64,000 nt of DNA from CAYRTV01 sp964505785 (lineage in GTDB: Bacteria > Acidobacteriota > Aminicenantia > Aminicenantales > Aminicenantaceae). The position numbers and the translations under genes were made by a program. The notes beneath the pieces were generated by a model, which worked only from the letters and a program-made list of their open reading frames with translations, was not told the DNA's origin and did not search any database. This document shows positions 51,737-60,451 of this stretch, in pieces (position 1 is the first letter of the stretch; each line of letters begins with the position of its first letter). The stretch is from contig CAZDJZ010000003.1 of the NCBI GenBank assembly GCA_964505785.1, positions 124,001-188,000 on the forward strand, read 5' to 3'.

Positions 51737-52272
51737 TGCAGTTAAAAAAACGGGCTGCGAAAATCAAAATGATCTTAACTGATGTGGACGGCACGCTCAC
51801 CGATGGAACCGTTTTAGTTTTCCCTGACGGCGAAGAGCTTAAATGGTATAATGTCCGGGATGGGATGGGTATTCTTCTGGCTCATCTAACAGGGTTTAAA
51901 ACAGGATTCATTACCGGGAAAATTTCCAGGCCGCTGGAAATTCGCGCAGAAAAGCTGCGTATTGATGAGCTTCATCAGGGTATCCTCAATAAAAAAGAAA
52001 TTATGCAAAAAATTCAAAAGAAATATGATCTCACCTGGGAAGAAACAGCTTTTATTGGAGATGACCTGGGCGACCTGGAAGCCCTCCAATTATGCGGCTT
52101 TTCCGGGGCTGTTGCAGATGCCCACCCACGAGTTAAACAAAACGTTCATTTTATCAGCCGGTTTCCCGGCGGTCGCGGAGCTGTCCGGGAATTTATTGAT
52201 TTCATTTTTGATGCGCAGGATAAATGGGACCAGGTTGAATCAAAAATCGACAAATTGACCATAAAAGAATAA
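51736..52272 (+). CDS. kdsC: 3-deoxy-manno-octulosonate-8-phosphate phosphatase
   Basis: 178 residues of the HAD class C0: ILTDVDGTLTDGT with the nucleophile aspartate, FITGKIS, ENKLRI-type AEKLRIDELHQG, and FIGDDLGDLEAL with the metal aspartates; the tail GGRGAVREFIDFI is typical. Completes a full set kdsB-kdsA-kdsD-kdsC for Kdo. ATG 51736 (GGAG eight bases upstream) shares its A with the kdsD stop; ATG 51715 is an alternative. The 20-residue tail (KWDQVESKIDKL) is slightly longer than usual. Confidence 0.94.
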   Translation: MQLKKRAAKIKMILTDVDGTLTDGTVLVFPDGEELKWYNVRDGMGILLAHLTGFKTGFITGKISRPLEIRAEKLRIDELHQGILNKKEIMQKIQKKYDLTWEETAFIGDDLGDLEALQLCGFSGAVADAHPRVKQNVHFISRFPGGRGAVREFIDFIFDAQDKWDQVESKIDKLTIKE

Positions 52273-52292
52273 TTCATCAGAGGAGAAACAAC

Positions 52293-53666
52293 ATGAGTTT
52301 AAAACAGGATATATTCCGCCAATACGACATCCGGGGCAAAGTGGATAAGGATTTAACTCCAGAAACAGTCCGCCTTCTAGGCAGGGCAATCGGCACCTAC
52401 TTTCATCGCAACGGCATTCAGCAAACCGCGCTAGGCAGGGATTGCCGCCTCAGCTCCCCAGCCTTTTCCGATTACTTGAGCGAAGGGCTTATGTCCACCG
52501 GATGCGATGTGATTGACTTGGGCACTGTCCCCACTCCACTGCTCTACTTCAGTATTTATACCAAAGATTATGCTTCAGGCGTAATGATAACCGGATCTCA
52601 TAACCCCCCTGAATATAATGGTTTCAAAATGATGCTGGGGAAAAAGACTCTTTACGGAGACAGCATTCAAGATATATTCCGTCTGGTCCAAAACAAGGAT
52701 TTTGTGTCTGCCTCGCCGGGTGAAAAATCCAGCTATAATATTGTGCCGGAATACCTTGATTATGTCGTCAGTCATATCAAAATGGGGCCCCGGAAAATCA
52801 AGCTGGCCGTAGACGCAGGAAACGGGACCGGCGGCGCAGTCGCGGTTCCGATTTTCAAAAAACTAGGCTGCAGCATTACAGAACTTTATTGTGAAATGGA
52901 CGGCCATTTTCCCAACCACCATCCGGATCCCACTGTTCCTGAAGCCCTTGAGGATCTGATTCGGACGGTAAAAAATTCTGATCTGGACCTCGGCATTGCT
53001 TACGACGGTGACAGCGACAGGATCGGAGTCATCGATGAAAAAGGACAAATCATTTGGGGGGATAAACTCATGATCCTCCTGTCCCGCGATATTCTTCCAT
53101 CTCATCCCGGAGCCGCCGTTATTTCGGAAGTTAAAGCATCTCAACTGCTATACGACGAAATCGAAAAACTGGGAGGGCGCCCCATAATGTGGAAAACCGG
53201 GCATTCTCTTATCAAGCAAAAAATTCAGGAAGAAAACGCCATCCTTGCCGGTGAAATGAGCGGCCATATCTTTTTTAACGACCGGTTTTTCGGTTTTGAT
53301 GACGCCATATATTCATCCGCCCGTGTCGTGGAGCTTCTCTCACATAAAAAAGTTCCCTTATCCCATCTTTTAGATGATCTTCCGGAAATGTACAGCACGC
53401 CGGAACTCAGGGTTTATGCTACCGATCAAGTTAAATTCAAAATCGTTGAGCTAGTCAAGAACCGGCTGGCCGAAAACCATCACGTCATCGATATAGACGG
53501 GGTTCGTGCTCAGTTTTCGAATGGATGGGGACTGGTCCGGGCATCCAATACCCAGGAAGCGCTGGTTCTCCGCTTTGAAGCTAAAACTCAACAAGAACTT
53601 CAGTCTATTCGCGAACAAGTCGAAAAACTCATCGAAGACGTCATCCGAAAGCTGGATCAATCTTGA
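52293..53666 (+). CDS. Phosphomannomutase/phosphoglucomutase
   Basis: 457 residues of the alpha-D-phosphohexomutase family (AlgC/ManB): FRQYDIRGKVDKDLTPE, active-site serine loop GVMITGSHNPPEYNGFKMML, metal loop AYDGDSDRIGVID, sugar loop GEMSGHIFF and phosphate loop RASNTQEALVLRFEA. Interconverts mannose-6- and mannose-1-phosphate (and probably glucose phosphates). GAGGAG precedes the ATG. It ends four bases inside uppP and feeds the manC product two genes on. Confidence 0.92.
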   Translation: MSLKQDIFRQYDIRGKVDKDLTPETVRLLGRAIGTYFHRNGIQQTALGRDCRLSSPAFSDYLSEGLMSTGCDVIDLGTVPTPLLYFSIYTKDYASGVMITGSHNPPEYNGFKMMLGKKTLYGDSIQDIFRLVQNKDFVSASPGEKSSYNIVPEYLDYVVSHIKMGPRKIKLAVDAGNGTGGAVAVPIFKKLGCSITELYCEMDGHFPNHHPDPTVPEALEDLIRTVKNSDLDLGIAYDGDSDRIGVIDEKGQIIWGDKLMILLSRDILPSHPGAAVISEVKASQLLYDEIEKLGGRPIMWKTGHSLIKQKIQEENAILAGEMSGHIFFNDRFFGFDDAIYSSARVVELLSHKKVPLSHLLDDLPEMYSTPELRVYATDQVKFKIVELVKNRLAENHHVIDIDGVRAQFSNGWGLVRASNTQEALVLRFEAKTQQELQSIREQVEKLIEDVIRKLDQS

Positions 53667-54463
53667 AATTTATTCATGTCATTCTTCTGGCCTTCATTCA
53701 GGGCTTGACCGAATTTTTTCCAGTCAGCAGCTCCGGTCATTTGGTGATTTTTCAACATATATTCGGATTGAAGGACCCTGAAATTTTTTTAGACGTAATG
53801 CTTCATGTCGGAACATTGTTAAGCTTGCTTTTCTTCCTTCGTTTAGAAATCCGGGATATTTCACTAAGCCTGTTCCGTTATGGATTTCATCCCCGTAAGG
53901 GGTGGAATAACCCCCATTATAGAATGCTGGTTTACCTTATCACGGCGTCTATTCCTACATTCCTTATGGGATATTTTTTCAGTGGTTTTTTCGAATCGTT
54001 GTTTGAATCGCCCCGTTCGGTTGGCTTTGCTTTGCTTGGGACAGCCCTTCTTTTGTTCTTAACCCGGTTTGCATCCCGTCATAAAGAACAGTTTCCAGCC
54101 CACCCGATTCTGATCGGTATTTTTCAGGGCGCCGCCATTATCCCCGGCCTTTCCCGGTCCGGGCTCACAATCGGAAGCGCACTGCTTTTTGGCTGGGAAA
54201 GGGAACGGGCCGCCCGTTTTTCTTTTCTCTTATCTATTCCAGCTATCTTGGGTGCTTCTCTTTTTCAGTACCTTAAGATCGATTCATCCGCACAGCCGTG
54301 GCTTCTTATTCTAACCGGAGTTTTAGTATCGGCTTCTGTAGGATACGCGGCACTGCTTAGTTTATATAAAATTGTCCAGCGCGGAAAGTTTTATGTTTTC
54401 GCCTATTACTGTCTGGCTGCGGCCCTTCTGATATTATTTTATACGTGGGTCTCAGCTCCATAA
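53663..54463 (+). CDS. uppP: Undecaprenyl-diphosphate phosphatase (BacA/UppP)
   Basis: 266 residues, polytopic membrane protein that recycles the undecaprenyl carrier. Signature motifs: FIQGLTEFFPVSSSGHLVI with the catalytic glutamate region, and IIPGLSRSGLTIGSALLFGW with the essential Ser/Arg. About eight hydrophobic segments. The start (TTG at 53663) overlaps the phosphomutase stop; the family start KFIHVILLAFIQG fits. Confidence 0.94.
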   Translation: MKFIHVILLAFIQGLTEFFPVSSSGHLVIFQHIFGLKDPEIFLDVMLHVGTLLSLLFFLRLEIRDISLSLFRYGFHPRKGWNNPHYRMLVYLITASIPTFLMGYFFSGFFESLFESPRSVGFALLGTALLLFLTRFASRHKEQFPAHPILIGIFQGAAIIPGLSRSGLTIGSALLFGWERERAARFSFLLSIPAILGASLFQYLKIDSSAQPWLLILTGVLVSASVGYAALLSLYKIVQRGKFYVFAYYCLAAALLILFYTWVSAP

Positions 54464-54486
54464 TAAATACAAAACACGAGGAGACT

Positions 54487-55557
54487 ATGAACAGATATGC
54501 CGTTATTATGGCCGGCGGAGTTGGAACCCGGTTTTGGCCCTTGAGCCGCACCCGGCAACCCAAGCAGTTTCTTCCCATTATCAGTGAACGCACCATGCTG
54601 GAAGAAACCATCCGGCGGATCGAGCCGATTATTTCCTTGGATAACATTGTCACCATCGCAAACCTTGAGCATTCTGAAGTCATTCAACGGATTTTCCCTG
54701 ACCTCCCCAAAGAAAACGTCTTGGTTGAACCGGCAGGGAAAAATACAGCACCCTGCCTCCTCCTGGCGACCGCCGGTATTTACCAGCGTGACCCCAACGC
54801 CGTAATCTCAGTCCTTCCCGCGGATCACCTCATTCGAAAACCGGATGTCTTCAGAGAAAAGCTGGCAGCGGCGTCAACAGCGGCCAGCCAAACCGGGGAT
54901 TTGATCACATTCGGCATCCCCCCATCTTATCCGGCGACCGGGTACGGCTACATCCGCTTTGACCGGACGCATTCCCGCCGCATACAAAATGAACCGTTTT
55001 TTTCTGTCCGGGAGTTCAAGGAGAAGCCCGGCCGGGATAAGGCGGAGGAATTTCTCCATGCCGGGACATATTACTGGAATTCAGGTATGTTTATCTGGCG
55101 GGCGGATGCCTTTGCCGAAAAAATAAACAAATACGCCGTTGACTGGGCCCCCTTCTGGGAAGAAATTCTGGAAGCCTATCCTGACCCCGATCAGGTCAAG
55201 GCTCTATATGAAAAAATGCCGGCGATTTCCATCGATTACGCTTTGATGGAACGGGCATCCGGTGTGCTGATGGCTGAAGGAGATTTTGGCTGGTCCGATG
55301 TCGGAGCCTGGTCATCTCTCTTCGAGGTTTGGCCCTTAGATGAAAACAAGAATGCTCTGCGCACGGAAGGGATCATCATTGATTCAAACAACAACCTGGT
55401 GCATAATCCGGATCAATTGACCGCCCTGGTAGGTGTTCACGACCTGCTGGTGGTCAACACCGGTGACGTCCTTTTAATCTGCCGGAAAGATTTGGATCAA
55501 AAAGTAAAGGATATCGTTAACCTTTTGAAAAAGCAGAAAAAAAATCAATATCTCTAA
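54487..55557 (+). CDS. manC: Mannose-1-phosphate guanylyltransferase
   Basis: 356 residues. Nucleotidyltransferase motif MAGGVGTRFWPLSRTRQPKQ, then VLPADHLI, GYGYIRF, FKEKPGRDKAEEFL and YYWNSGMFIWRAD. Makes GDP-mannose. The protein ends shortly after the transferase domain (VKDIVNLLKKQKK), so the cupin isomerase domain of bifunctional enzymes is absent. ATG 54487 follows GAGGAGAC. The last gene of the Kdo/mannose cluster; followed by a terminator at 55583-55615. Confidence 0.94.
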   Translation: MNRYAVIMAGGVGTRFWPLSRTRQPKQFLPIISERTMLEETIRRIEPIISLDNIVTIANLEHSEVIQRIFPDLPKENVLVEPAGKNTAPCLLLATAGIYQRDPNAVISVLPADHLIRKPDVFREKLAAASTAASQTGDLITFGIPPSYPATGYGYIRFDRTHSRRIQNEPFFSVREFKEKPGRDKAEEFLHAGTYYWNSGMFIWRADAFAEKINKYAVDWAPFWEEILEAYPDPDQVKALYEKMPAISIDYALMERASGVLMAEGDFGWSDVGAWSSLFEVWPLDENKNALRTEGIIIDSNNNLVHNPDQLTALVGVHDLLVVNTGDVLLICRKDLDQKVKDIVNLLKKQKKNQYL

Positions 55558-55582
55558 GCCTGAGTTATTCTCAATGCATCTG

Positions 55583-55615
55583 AGGCAAAGCAGCTTGAGA
55601 TCCTTTGCCTTTTTT
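55583..55615 (+). terminator. Rho-independent terminator built from a repeat sequence
   Basis: GGCAAAG (55584-55590), a 12-base loop, CTTTGCC (55603-55609), then six T. The segment GCAGCTTGAGATCCTTTG (55590-55607) is identical to the inverse of 13052-13069, part of family C. The T run meets the stop codon of the convergent aldolase gene. Confidence 0.7.
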
Positions 55616-56915
55616 AATCTTCGTAATCGCCTTTTTCGGATTCCTGCTGCATAGAGAAAAGGGATTGGGCCTTTTCCCGGATTTTTTCATCGGTCCAGTC
55701 TTCTTTTATTTCAATTTTTTTCGTGACCGGGCCCGGATCATAAGAGCCGGCTTTTAGAATTTCCTCCAGCGCTATGGCCGCTGAATCCTTGGAACTAAAA
55801 ACATTGATCAACATATTGTAAACAAAATCTTCCACTCCTTGGATCATGCGCTCACGTATTTCAGCCGGCTGGGCATGCAGCTTGTTTTCAAAGGGAAGAT
55901 TCAGTTTTTTATAACTCCCTCCCTTCAACCCTTTGTCCCGGGCATAAGCCGCCATTTCCTCCCACAGTTCATCCGTTACACCATGACCTTCCAATTTGAT
56001 AAAATCTCCATTTTTATCCAGCCGTGCATTCCCATAGTCATTCACTTCCACACCCCAGGAGATCATTTGCAAGGCAGTGGCTACATTGGCTTTGGTTGTA
56101 TAGGTGGTTTCGGCAATTTCCCGTAACCGGTCGGAACTGTTTCCCGAGGTTCCATGCTGAGCCCCGGCGATGTTGTATTTTTTCAATGCCTTGTGAATTT
56201 CAGCAGTCAAATCAACCTGAATGCCTTGGTCACTTTCCTGGATGCCGTGGGACGTTCCGTTATTCAGCGCAATCCAGTTCGGGAAAATTTCATGGGCATT
56301 CAATCCTTGAATGAGGAATAACGCCTCCTCAACAGTGGATAAGCCTTCCGCCCCTTTAATTTCTCCCACCTCTGTTTCCAGCCCAGCCCAATCCGGAACA
56401 TACCTGTTAAGCTCCAAATTAGCCAGCAGGTTTTCATCGTCAGGAAGATGAGATGCATCGATGGCAATGGAGGTAATACCTGCATCGAAAATTGAAGGGA
56501 TCTCCACCTTCGCTGGCTCAACATCCGCTTTCTTTTTTATTGTATAATGATCAGCATGAACAGCGACCGGGACAGTGACACCCAATTCATTACAGACGGC
56601 ATCAACCTGACGGGCGATGTTCCAGTAATTAACCGCACAGTAAGCTCCCATCCCGCCTTCGGATTTGGCAATCTCAATAATCAGTGCCGAGTTGGCCCTC
56701 TGAGCGGCCCGCAGAGCGCCCCGGATAACGAAGTGATTCCGGCCGTTGGCGGCAATAGAAATTGATTTTTCTTTTTTCCGCATGGCCCTGTCGATGAACT
56801 TGCCGCTCACTATCAGCGCGTAAGAATTGGGAAAAAGCCGGGTAATATTGGGCGGCCTTCCTACCTTTAGCGCTTTTTGAAAATCTTTTGAATTTTGATT
56901 TATATCAGACATCAT
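55614..56915 (-). CDS. Class II fructose-bisphosphate aldolase (long form)
   Basis: 433 residues. Zinc-dependent aldolase core: VHADHYTIKK (zinc/catalytic His-Asp), LETEVGEIKGAEG, LNNGTSHG, AQHGTSGNSSDRL and NVATALQMISWG. The length exceeds the usual 300-360 because of an N-terminal extension and a charged C-terminal tail after NVFSSKDSAAIALEE; this fits the longer class II subgroup. Glycolysis or gluconeogenesis; works with the PPi-type phosphofructokinase in this window. ATG 56915 follows AAGGAGGTC; the second codon is also ATG. Confidence 0.9.
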   Translation of the reverse strand: MMSDINQNSKDFQKALKVGRPPNITRLFPNSYALIVSGKFIDRAMRKKEKSISIAANGRNHFVIRGALRAAQRANSALIIEIAKSEGGMGAYCAVNYWNIARQVDAVCNELGVTVPVAVHADHYTIKKKADVEPAKVEIPSIFDAGITSIAIDASHLPDDENLLANLELNRYVPDWAGLETEVGEIKGAEGLSTVEEALFLIQGLNAHEIFPNWIALNNGTSHGIQESDQGIQVDLTAEIHKALKKYNIAGAQHGTSGNSSDRLREIAETTYTTKANVATALQMISWGVEVNDYGNARLDKNGDFIKLEGHGVTDELWEEMAAYARDKGLKGGSYKKLNLPFENKLHAQPAEIRERMIQGVEDFVYNMLINVFSSKDSAAIALEEILKAGSYDPGPVTKKIEIKEDWTDEKIREKAQSLFSMQQESEKGDYED

Positions 56916-57030
56916 GACCTCCTTGTGATGAGATAATATTAATATTTTTGTATCTTAAAATAAAACCCATTTCTTTTATTCTAAACAAAACCGATTTAAT
57001 GTAAAGCACTCTCTTTACCAAACAAATCAA

Positions 57031-57080
57031 ACTGAACAGACTTAGATGGACTTAGAAAGACTTAGATGGACTGAAAGACC
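57031..57080. repeat. 10-bp tandem repeat (family D)
   Basis: Units AGACTTAGAT, GGACTTAGAA, AGACTTAGAT, GGACTGAAAG. Related to 13527-13566. Part of the 482-bp gene-free gap 56916-57397, which otherwise holds the family C and A copies listed separately and no visible gene. Confidence 0.6.
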
Positions 57081-57130
57081 GATTGGAACGCATCGAACGC
57101 AATGAACACAAGCCCAGCGGAACAGTCTAA

Positions 57131-57167
57131 GATCCTCACGGCCTGCAGGCGCAGGCCTCAGGATGAC
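57131..57167 (-). repeat. Family C repeat with internal hairpin
   Basis: GATCCT, then the perfect hairpin GGCCTGC (57140-57146), loop AGGC, GCAGGCC (57151-57157), then TCAGGATGAC. The outer borders match the other family C copies while the interior is a different palindrome. Confidence 0.58.
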
Positions 57168-57214
57168 ATTGATTCAATCAAGGTCGTCACTTCACTACGA
57201 CGAGCTGCAAGCCG

Positions 57215-57379
57215 GAAGATGCGGTGAGATTCGGCCTGCCCGGGGGATGAGAAAATTGCGATTAAAATAAAAATTTAAAAATGAAAAAATTTCCCACGGA
57301 TCTTTTTCTAAAAACCATGTTTGTCGCTGATAAAAAAGGGATTGTAAAAACATCGCAATTTTTTTATGAATAATCCAGG
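57215..57379 (-). repeat. Family A dispersed repeat, inverted copy
   Basis: Read on the minus strand: CCTGGATTATTCATAAA (57379-57363), AAATTGCGATGTTTT, a divergent middle, AATCGCAATTTTCTC, then CGGGCAGGCCGA and CTCAC. It ends 19 bases past the aspS stop, again just downstream of a gene in that gene's orientation. Confidence 0.62.
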
Positions 57380-57397
57380 CTAGATTTGAGTAAATAC

Positions 57398-59167
57398 TTA
57401 TTTCTTTATTAACCGGAGGCCCAGTTCTTCCAGCTGGCGATCTTCTACCTGAGCCGGAGCATCGGTCATTAAAGAAAGGGAACTGGTGGTCTTGGGAAAA
57501 GGGATCACCTGGCGGATAGAGGTTTCGCCGGTCAGCAGCATAATGATTCGATCAAAACCAAAGGCGATGCCCCCGTGCGGAGGTGTTCCGAAGGTCAGCG
57601 CTTTGAGAAAAAATCCAAATTTTTCTTCTGCCTGCTCCTCGCTCAACCCTAAGACCTGAAATATGCGCTGCTGCATCTCACGGTTATGAATTCGTATAGA
57701 TCCGCCTCCGATTTCAATTCCGTTGAGCACCATATCATAAGCACGTGCTCTGACTTTGAATGGATCCTTATCCAGCAGCGCTTTGTCTTCTTCATGGACG
57801 GATGTAAAGGGATGGTGCATGGACACCACACGGCCTTCTTCCGTATTCCATTCGAATAAAGGAAAATCAGTTATCCACACAAACCGGTATTCATCAACCG
57901 GCAGCCTGGTTTCTTTTCCTAAAAACAAGCGGATATGCCCGAGAACCTTAGCGGCGGCTTCTTCAGGCCCTGCCGACAATAAAATGATGTTTCCCTCTGC
58001 GGCCCTGCATCCGTTCCACAAGACCTCAAACTCATTATCTTCAAGTTTTAGTGAAGATTTGTAGTTCCCATCTGCTCTTTTTATCCAAATGACGCCTTTC
58101 CCGCCCGCTTCCCGGGCCAAATCATTTAATTTGTCCAGCCGGCTGCGTGAAAATTCTCCCGCATCGCCTAACACCATCGCCTTGACCCGTCCGCCTTTAT
58201 CCATCACGGCTTGAAGAAGATTTGATTTCACCCCCGCGGCTGACTCCGTGATATCAATGATCTCGCCGGGAATTCTCAAATCCGGTTTGTCCGTCCCGTA
58301 ACGGGCCATACTCTCGACATAGGTCAGCCGGGGAAAAGGCCGCTTCACCTCAACTCCAATTAAGGAAAAAAGAGCGGCCATCATTCTTTCGGAGACATCA
58401 AATACATCATCCTGGTCAATAAAGCTCATTTCCATATCGATTTGAGTAAATTCCGGCTGCCTTTCGGCCCTTAGATCCTCATCCCGGAAGCATTTGGCAA
58501 TTTGGAAATAACGGTCATATCCTGAAATCATGAGAATCTGCTTAAATATTTGGGGGGATTGGGGAAGCGCAAAAAAACGGCCTTTGTAAATGCGGCTTGG
58601 AACAAGGTAATCCCGAGCTCCTTCTGGGGTGGAGCGGGTGAGCAGTGGTGTTTCAATTTCATAAAAACCTTCTTGATCCAAAAAACGCCTGACCGTCTGA
58701 GCAGCCTGATGGCGTACCCGTATATTCCTTTGCATGGAAGGCCGCCTCAAATCCAAATAACGATATTCCAACCTCATTTCATCATTTGCCTGCGGCGGAT
58801 CCTCAATCATAAAAGGCAGGTTTTCGCTGGAACTAAATATAATGATATCCTCCGCATTAACTTCAATTTCTCCGGTGGCCATATCCGGATTACACAGTTT
58901 TTCTTCCCGCGGATTAACCCGGCCTTTGATTCCGATGACAAATTCCATTTTTATTTTCTTGGCCCTTTGTAAAAGGGAAGGATTGTCAGAAGAAATCACG
59001 ACTTGAACAATTCCCTGCCTGTCTCTTAAATCAATAAAAACAAGATGGCCCATGTCCCGGATTTTTTGAACCCAGCCGCAAAGCACAACCTCTTTTCCCG
59101 CATCTTCTTTCCGTAAATCCCCAGCATAGCGGTCTCTTTTCCAGATTGAATTATTTCTGTTGTTCAT
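57398..59167 (-). CDS. aspS: Aspartyl-tRNA synthetase
   Basis: 589 residues, bacterial-type class II enzyme with the GAD insertion domain. OB-fold anticodon domain (VVLCGWVQKIRDMGHLVFI), motif 2 region (YFQIAKCFRDEDLRAERQPE, FTQIDMEMSF) and motif 3 (HGGIAFGFDRIIMLL). Whether it also charges tRNA-Asn cannot be told from sequence alone. AAGGAT precedes the ATG; it follows hisS by 33 bases on the same strand. Confidence 0.97.
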   Translation of the reverse strand: MNNRNNSIWKRDRYAGDLRKEDAGKEVVLCGWVQKIRDMGHLVFIDLRDRQGIVQVVISSDNPSLLQRAKKIKMEFVIGIKGRVNPREEKLCNPDMATGEIEVNAEDIIIFSSSENLPFMIEDPPQANDEMRLEYRYLDLRRPSMQRNIRVRHQAAQTVRRFLDQEGFYEIETPLLTRSTPEGARDYLVPSRIYKGRFFALPQSPQIFKQILMISGYDRYFQIAKCFRDEDLRAERQPEFTQIDMEMSFIDQDDVFDVSERMMAALFSLIGVEVKRPFPRLTYVESMARYGTDKPDLRIPGEIIDITESAAGVKSNLLQAVMDKGGRVKAMVLGDAGEFSRSRLDKLNDLAREAGGKGVIWIKRADGNYKSSLKLEDNEFEVLWNGCRAAEGNIILLSAGPEEAAAKVLGHIRLFLGKETRLPVDEYRFVWITDFPLFEWNTEEGRVVSMHHPFTSVHEEDKALLDKDPFKVRARAYDMVLNGIEIGGGSIRIHNREMQQRIFQVLGLSEEQAEEKFGFFLKALTFGTPPHGGIAFGFDRIIMLLTGETSIRQVIPFPKTTSSLSLMTDAPAQVEDRQLEELGLRLIKK

Positions 59168-59200
59168 AGAAAGATCCTTTTCCCGGATGGATTTCCCCGT

Positions 59201-60451
59201 TCAGCGAAGCTGTTCCAGCAGCTCAGATTCCGTGGCTTCCCGCTGCTCCCCTGAACGCATATTTTTCAACTGATAAACCTTTTTACTCAATTCTTCCTCG
59301 CCGATAATAACCGCCCAGGAAGCATCCAGTTTATTGGCCCGGCTTAATTGTTTTCCCAAACTCCGTTCCTTGTATTCGATCAGGCATTCAATGTCGTTCC
59401 GGCGCAGCATCTCAGCCACTGTCATGGCTTTTTGTTTGGCTTGTTCATCGCGGAAAACGATATAAACAAAATCGGCGGGCGCCTCTTTCTCAGGCACTAA
59501 AGACAACAGCCGTTCCATCCCCATGGCGAAACCAATCCCGCATATATCAGGCCCTCCATAGGTTTTCATCAAATCATCATAACGCCCTCCGCCCAATACG
59601 GCATCTTGGGCCCCCATACGCGCGGAAACAATTTCAAAAGTTGATTTTGTGTAGTAATCCAATCCCCGGACTAAACGCGGGTCGGCGGTATAGTTCAGTC
59701 CATATATATTTAAATATTTCTGAAAACGTTCAAAATGCTCACGGCATTCCCGGCAAAAATAATCCGTAATTAAAGGGAACTCCCGGGATACATCCCGGCA
59801 GGATTTCTGTTTGCAATCAAATATCCGCAAAGGGTTGATTTCGACCTTTTTGCGGCAATCCGGACATAAATCCTTTTCCTTTGCTCTGGCCGCAGCTTTA
59901 AGGTCCGCAAAATAGCGGGGCCGGCAAGCGGAACACCCTACAGAATTTACCAGAATTTCAAAGTCAGTCACTCCGACTTTTTTCAACATAAAATCGGCCA
60001 TTTTGACTATTTCCGCATCAACGGCAGGGTCTTTCTCTCCAAACACTTCAATATCAGCCTGGTGAAATTGGCGGAACCGTCCTTTTTGCGGTTTGTCATA
60101 GCGGAACATAGGACCGATAAAATAAAACCGCATCGGCTGCGGCTGCAGGTAGAGACGGTTTTGCATAATAGCGCGGACGACTGAAGGGGTATATTCCGGG
60201 CGCAGGGTTAAGGATCGCCCTCCCTTATCAGTAAATGTATACATCTCTTTGGTTACAATATCAGAGGTCATTCCGGTACCTTTTTCAAATAATTCCGTGG
60301 CTTCGAAGACCGGAGTTCTAATCTGGCGATATCCGTAATGTTCAAATATTTCTCCGCAGGCTTGCTCCACTCGCTGCCACGTTCGCGTCTCCGGAGGAAG
60401 GATATCTCGGGTCCCTTTAATGGAAGCAAGGGTGTGCTGGTTTTCGCTCAT
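59201..60451 (-). CDS. hisS: Histidyl-tRNA synthetase
   Basis: 416 residues. Motif 1 region KGTRDILPPE, TLRPEYTPSVVRA, motif 2 FYFIGPMFRYDKPQKGRFRQ, HisA motif LVRGLDYYTKSTFEI, HisB motif AVLGGGRYDDL and motif 3 GIGFAMGMERLL, then the anticodon-binding domain. A four-cysteine insertion (CSACRPRYF, CPDCRKK, CKQKSC, CREC) resembles a zinc knuckle found in many HisRS. Overlaps accA by ATGA. Confidence 0.96.
   Translation of the reverse strand: MSENQHTLASIKGTRDILPPETRTWQRVEQACGEIFEHYGYRQIRTPVFEATELFEKGTGMTSDIVTKEMYTFTDKGGRSLTLRPEYTPSVVRAIMQNRLYLQPQPMRFYFIGPMFRYDKPQKGRFRQFHQADIEVFGEKDPAVDAEIVKMADFMLKKVGVTDFEILVNSVGCSACRPRYFADLKAAARAKEKDLCPDCRKKVEINPLRIFDCKQKSCRDVSREFPLITDYFCRECREHFERFQKYLNIYGLNYTADPRLVRGLDYYTKSTFEIVSARMGAQDAVLGGGRYDDLMKTYGGPDICGIGFAMGMERLLSLVPEKEAPADFVYIVFRDEQAKQKAMTVAEMLRRNDIECLIEYKERSLGKQLSRANKLDASWAVIIGEEELSKKVYQLKNMRSGEQREATESELLEQLR

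Noticed and set aside
57871..57879. A perfect DnaA box, TTATCCACA
   Set aside because: Single copy inside the aspS coding sequence with no AT-rich region or further boxes nearby; expected by chance in 64 kb.
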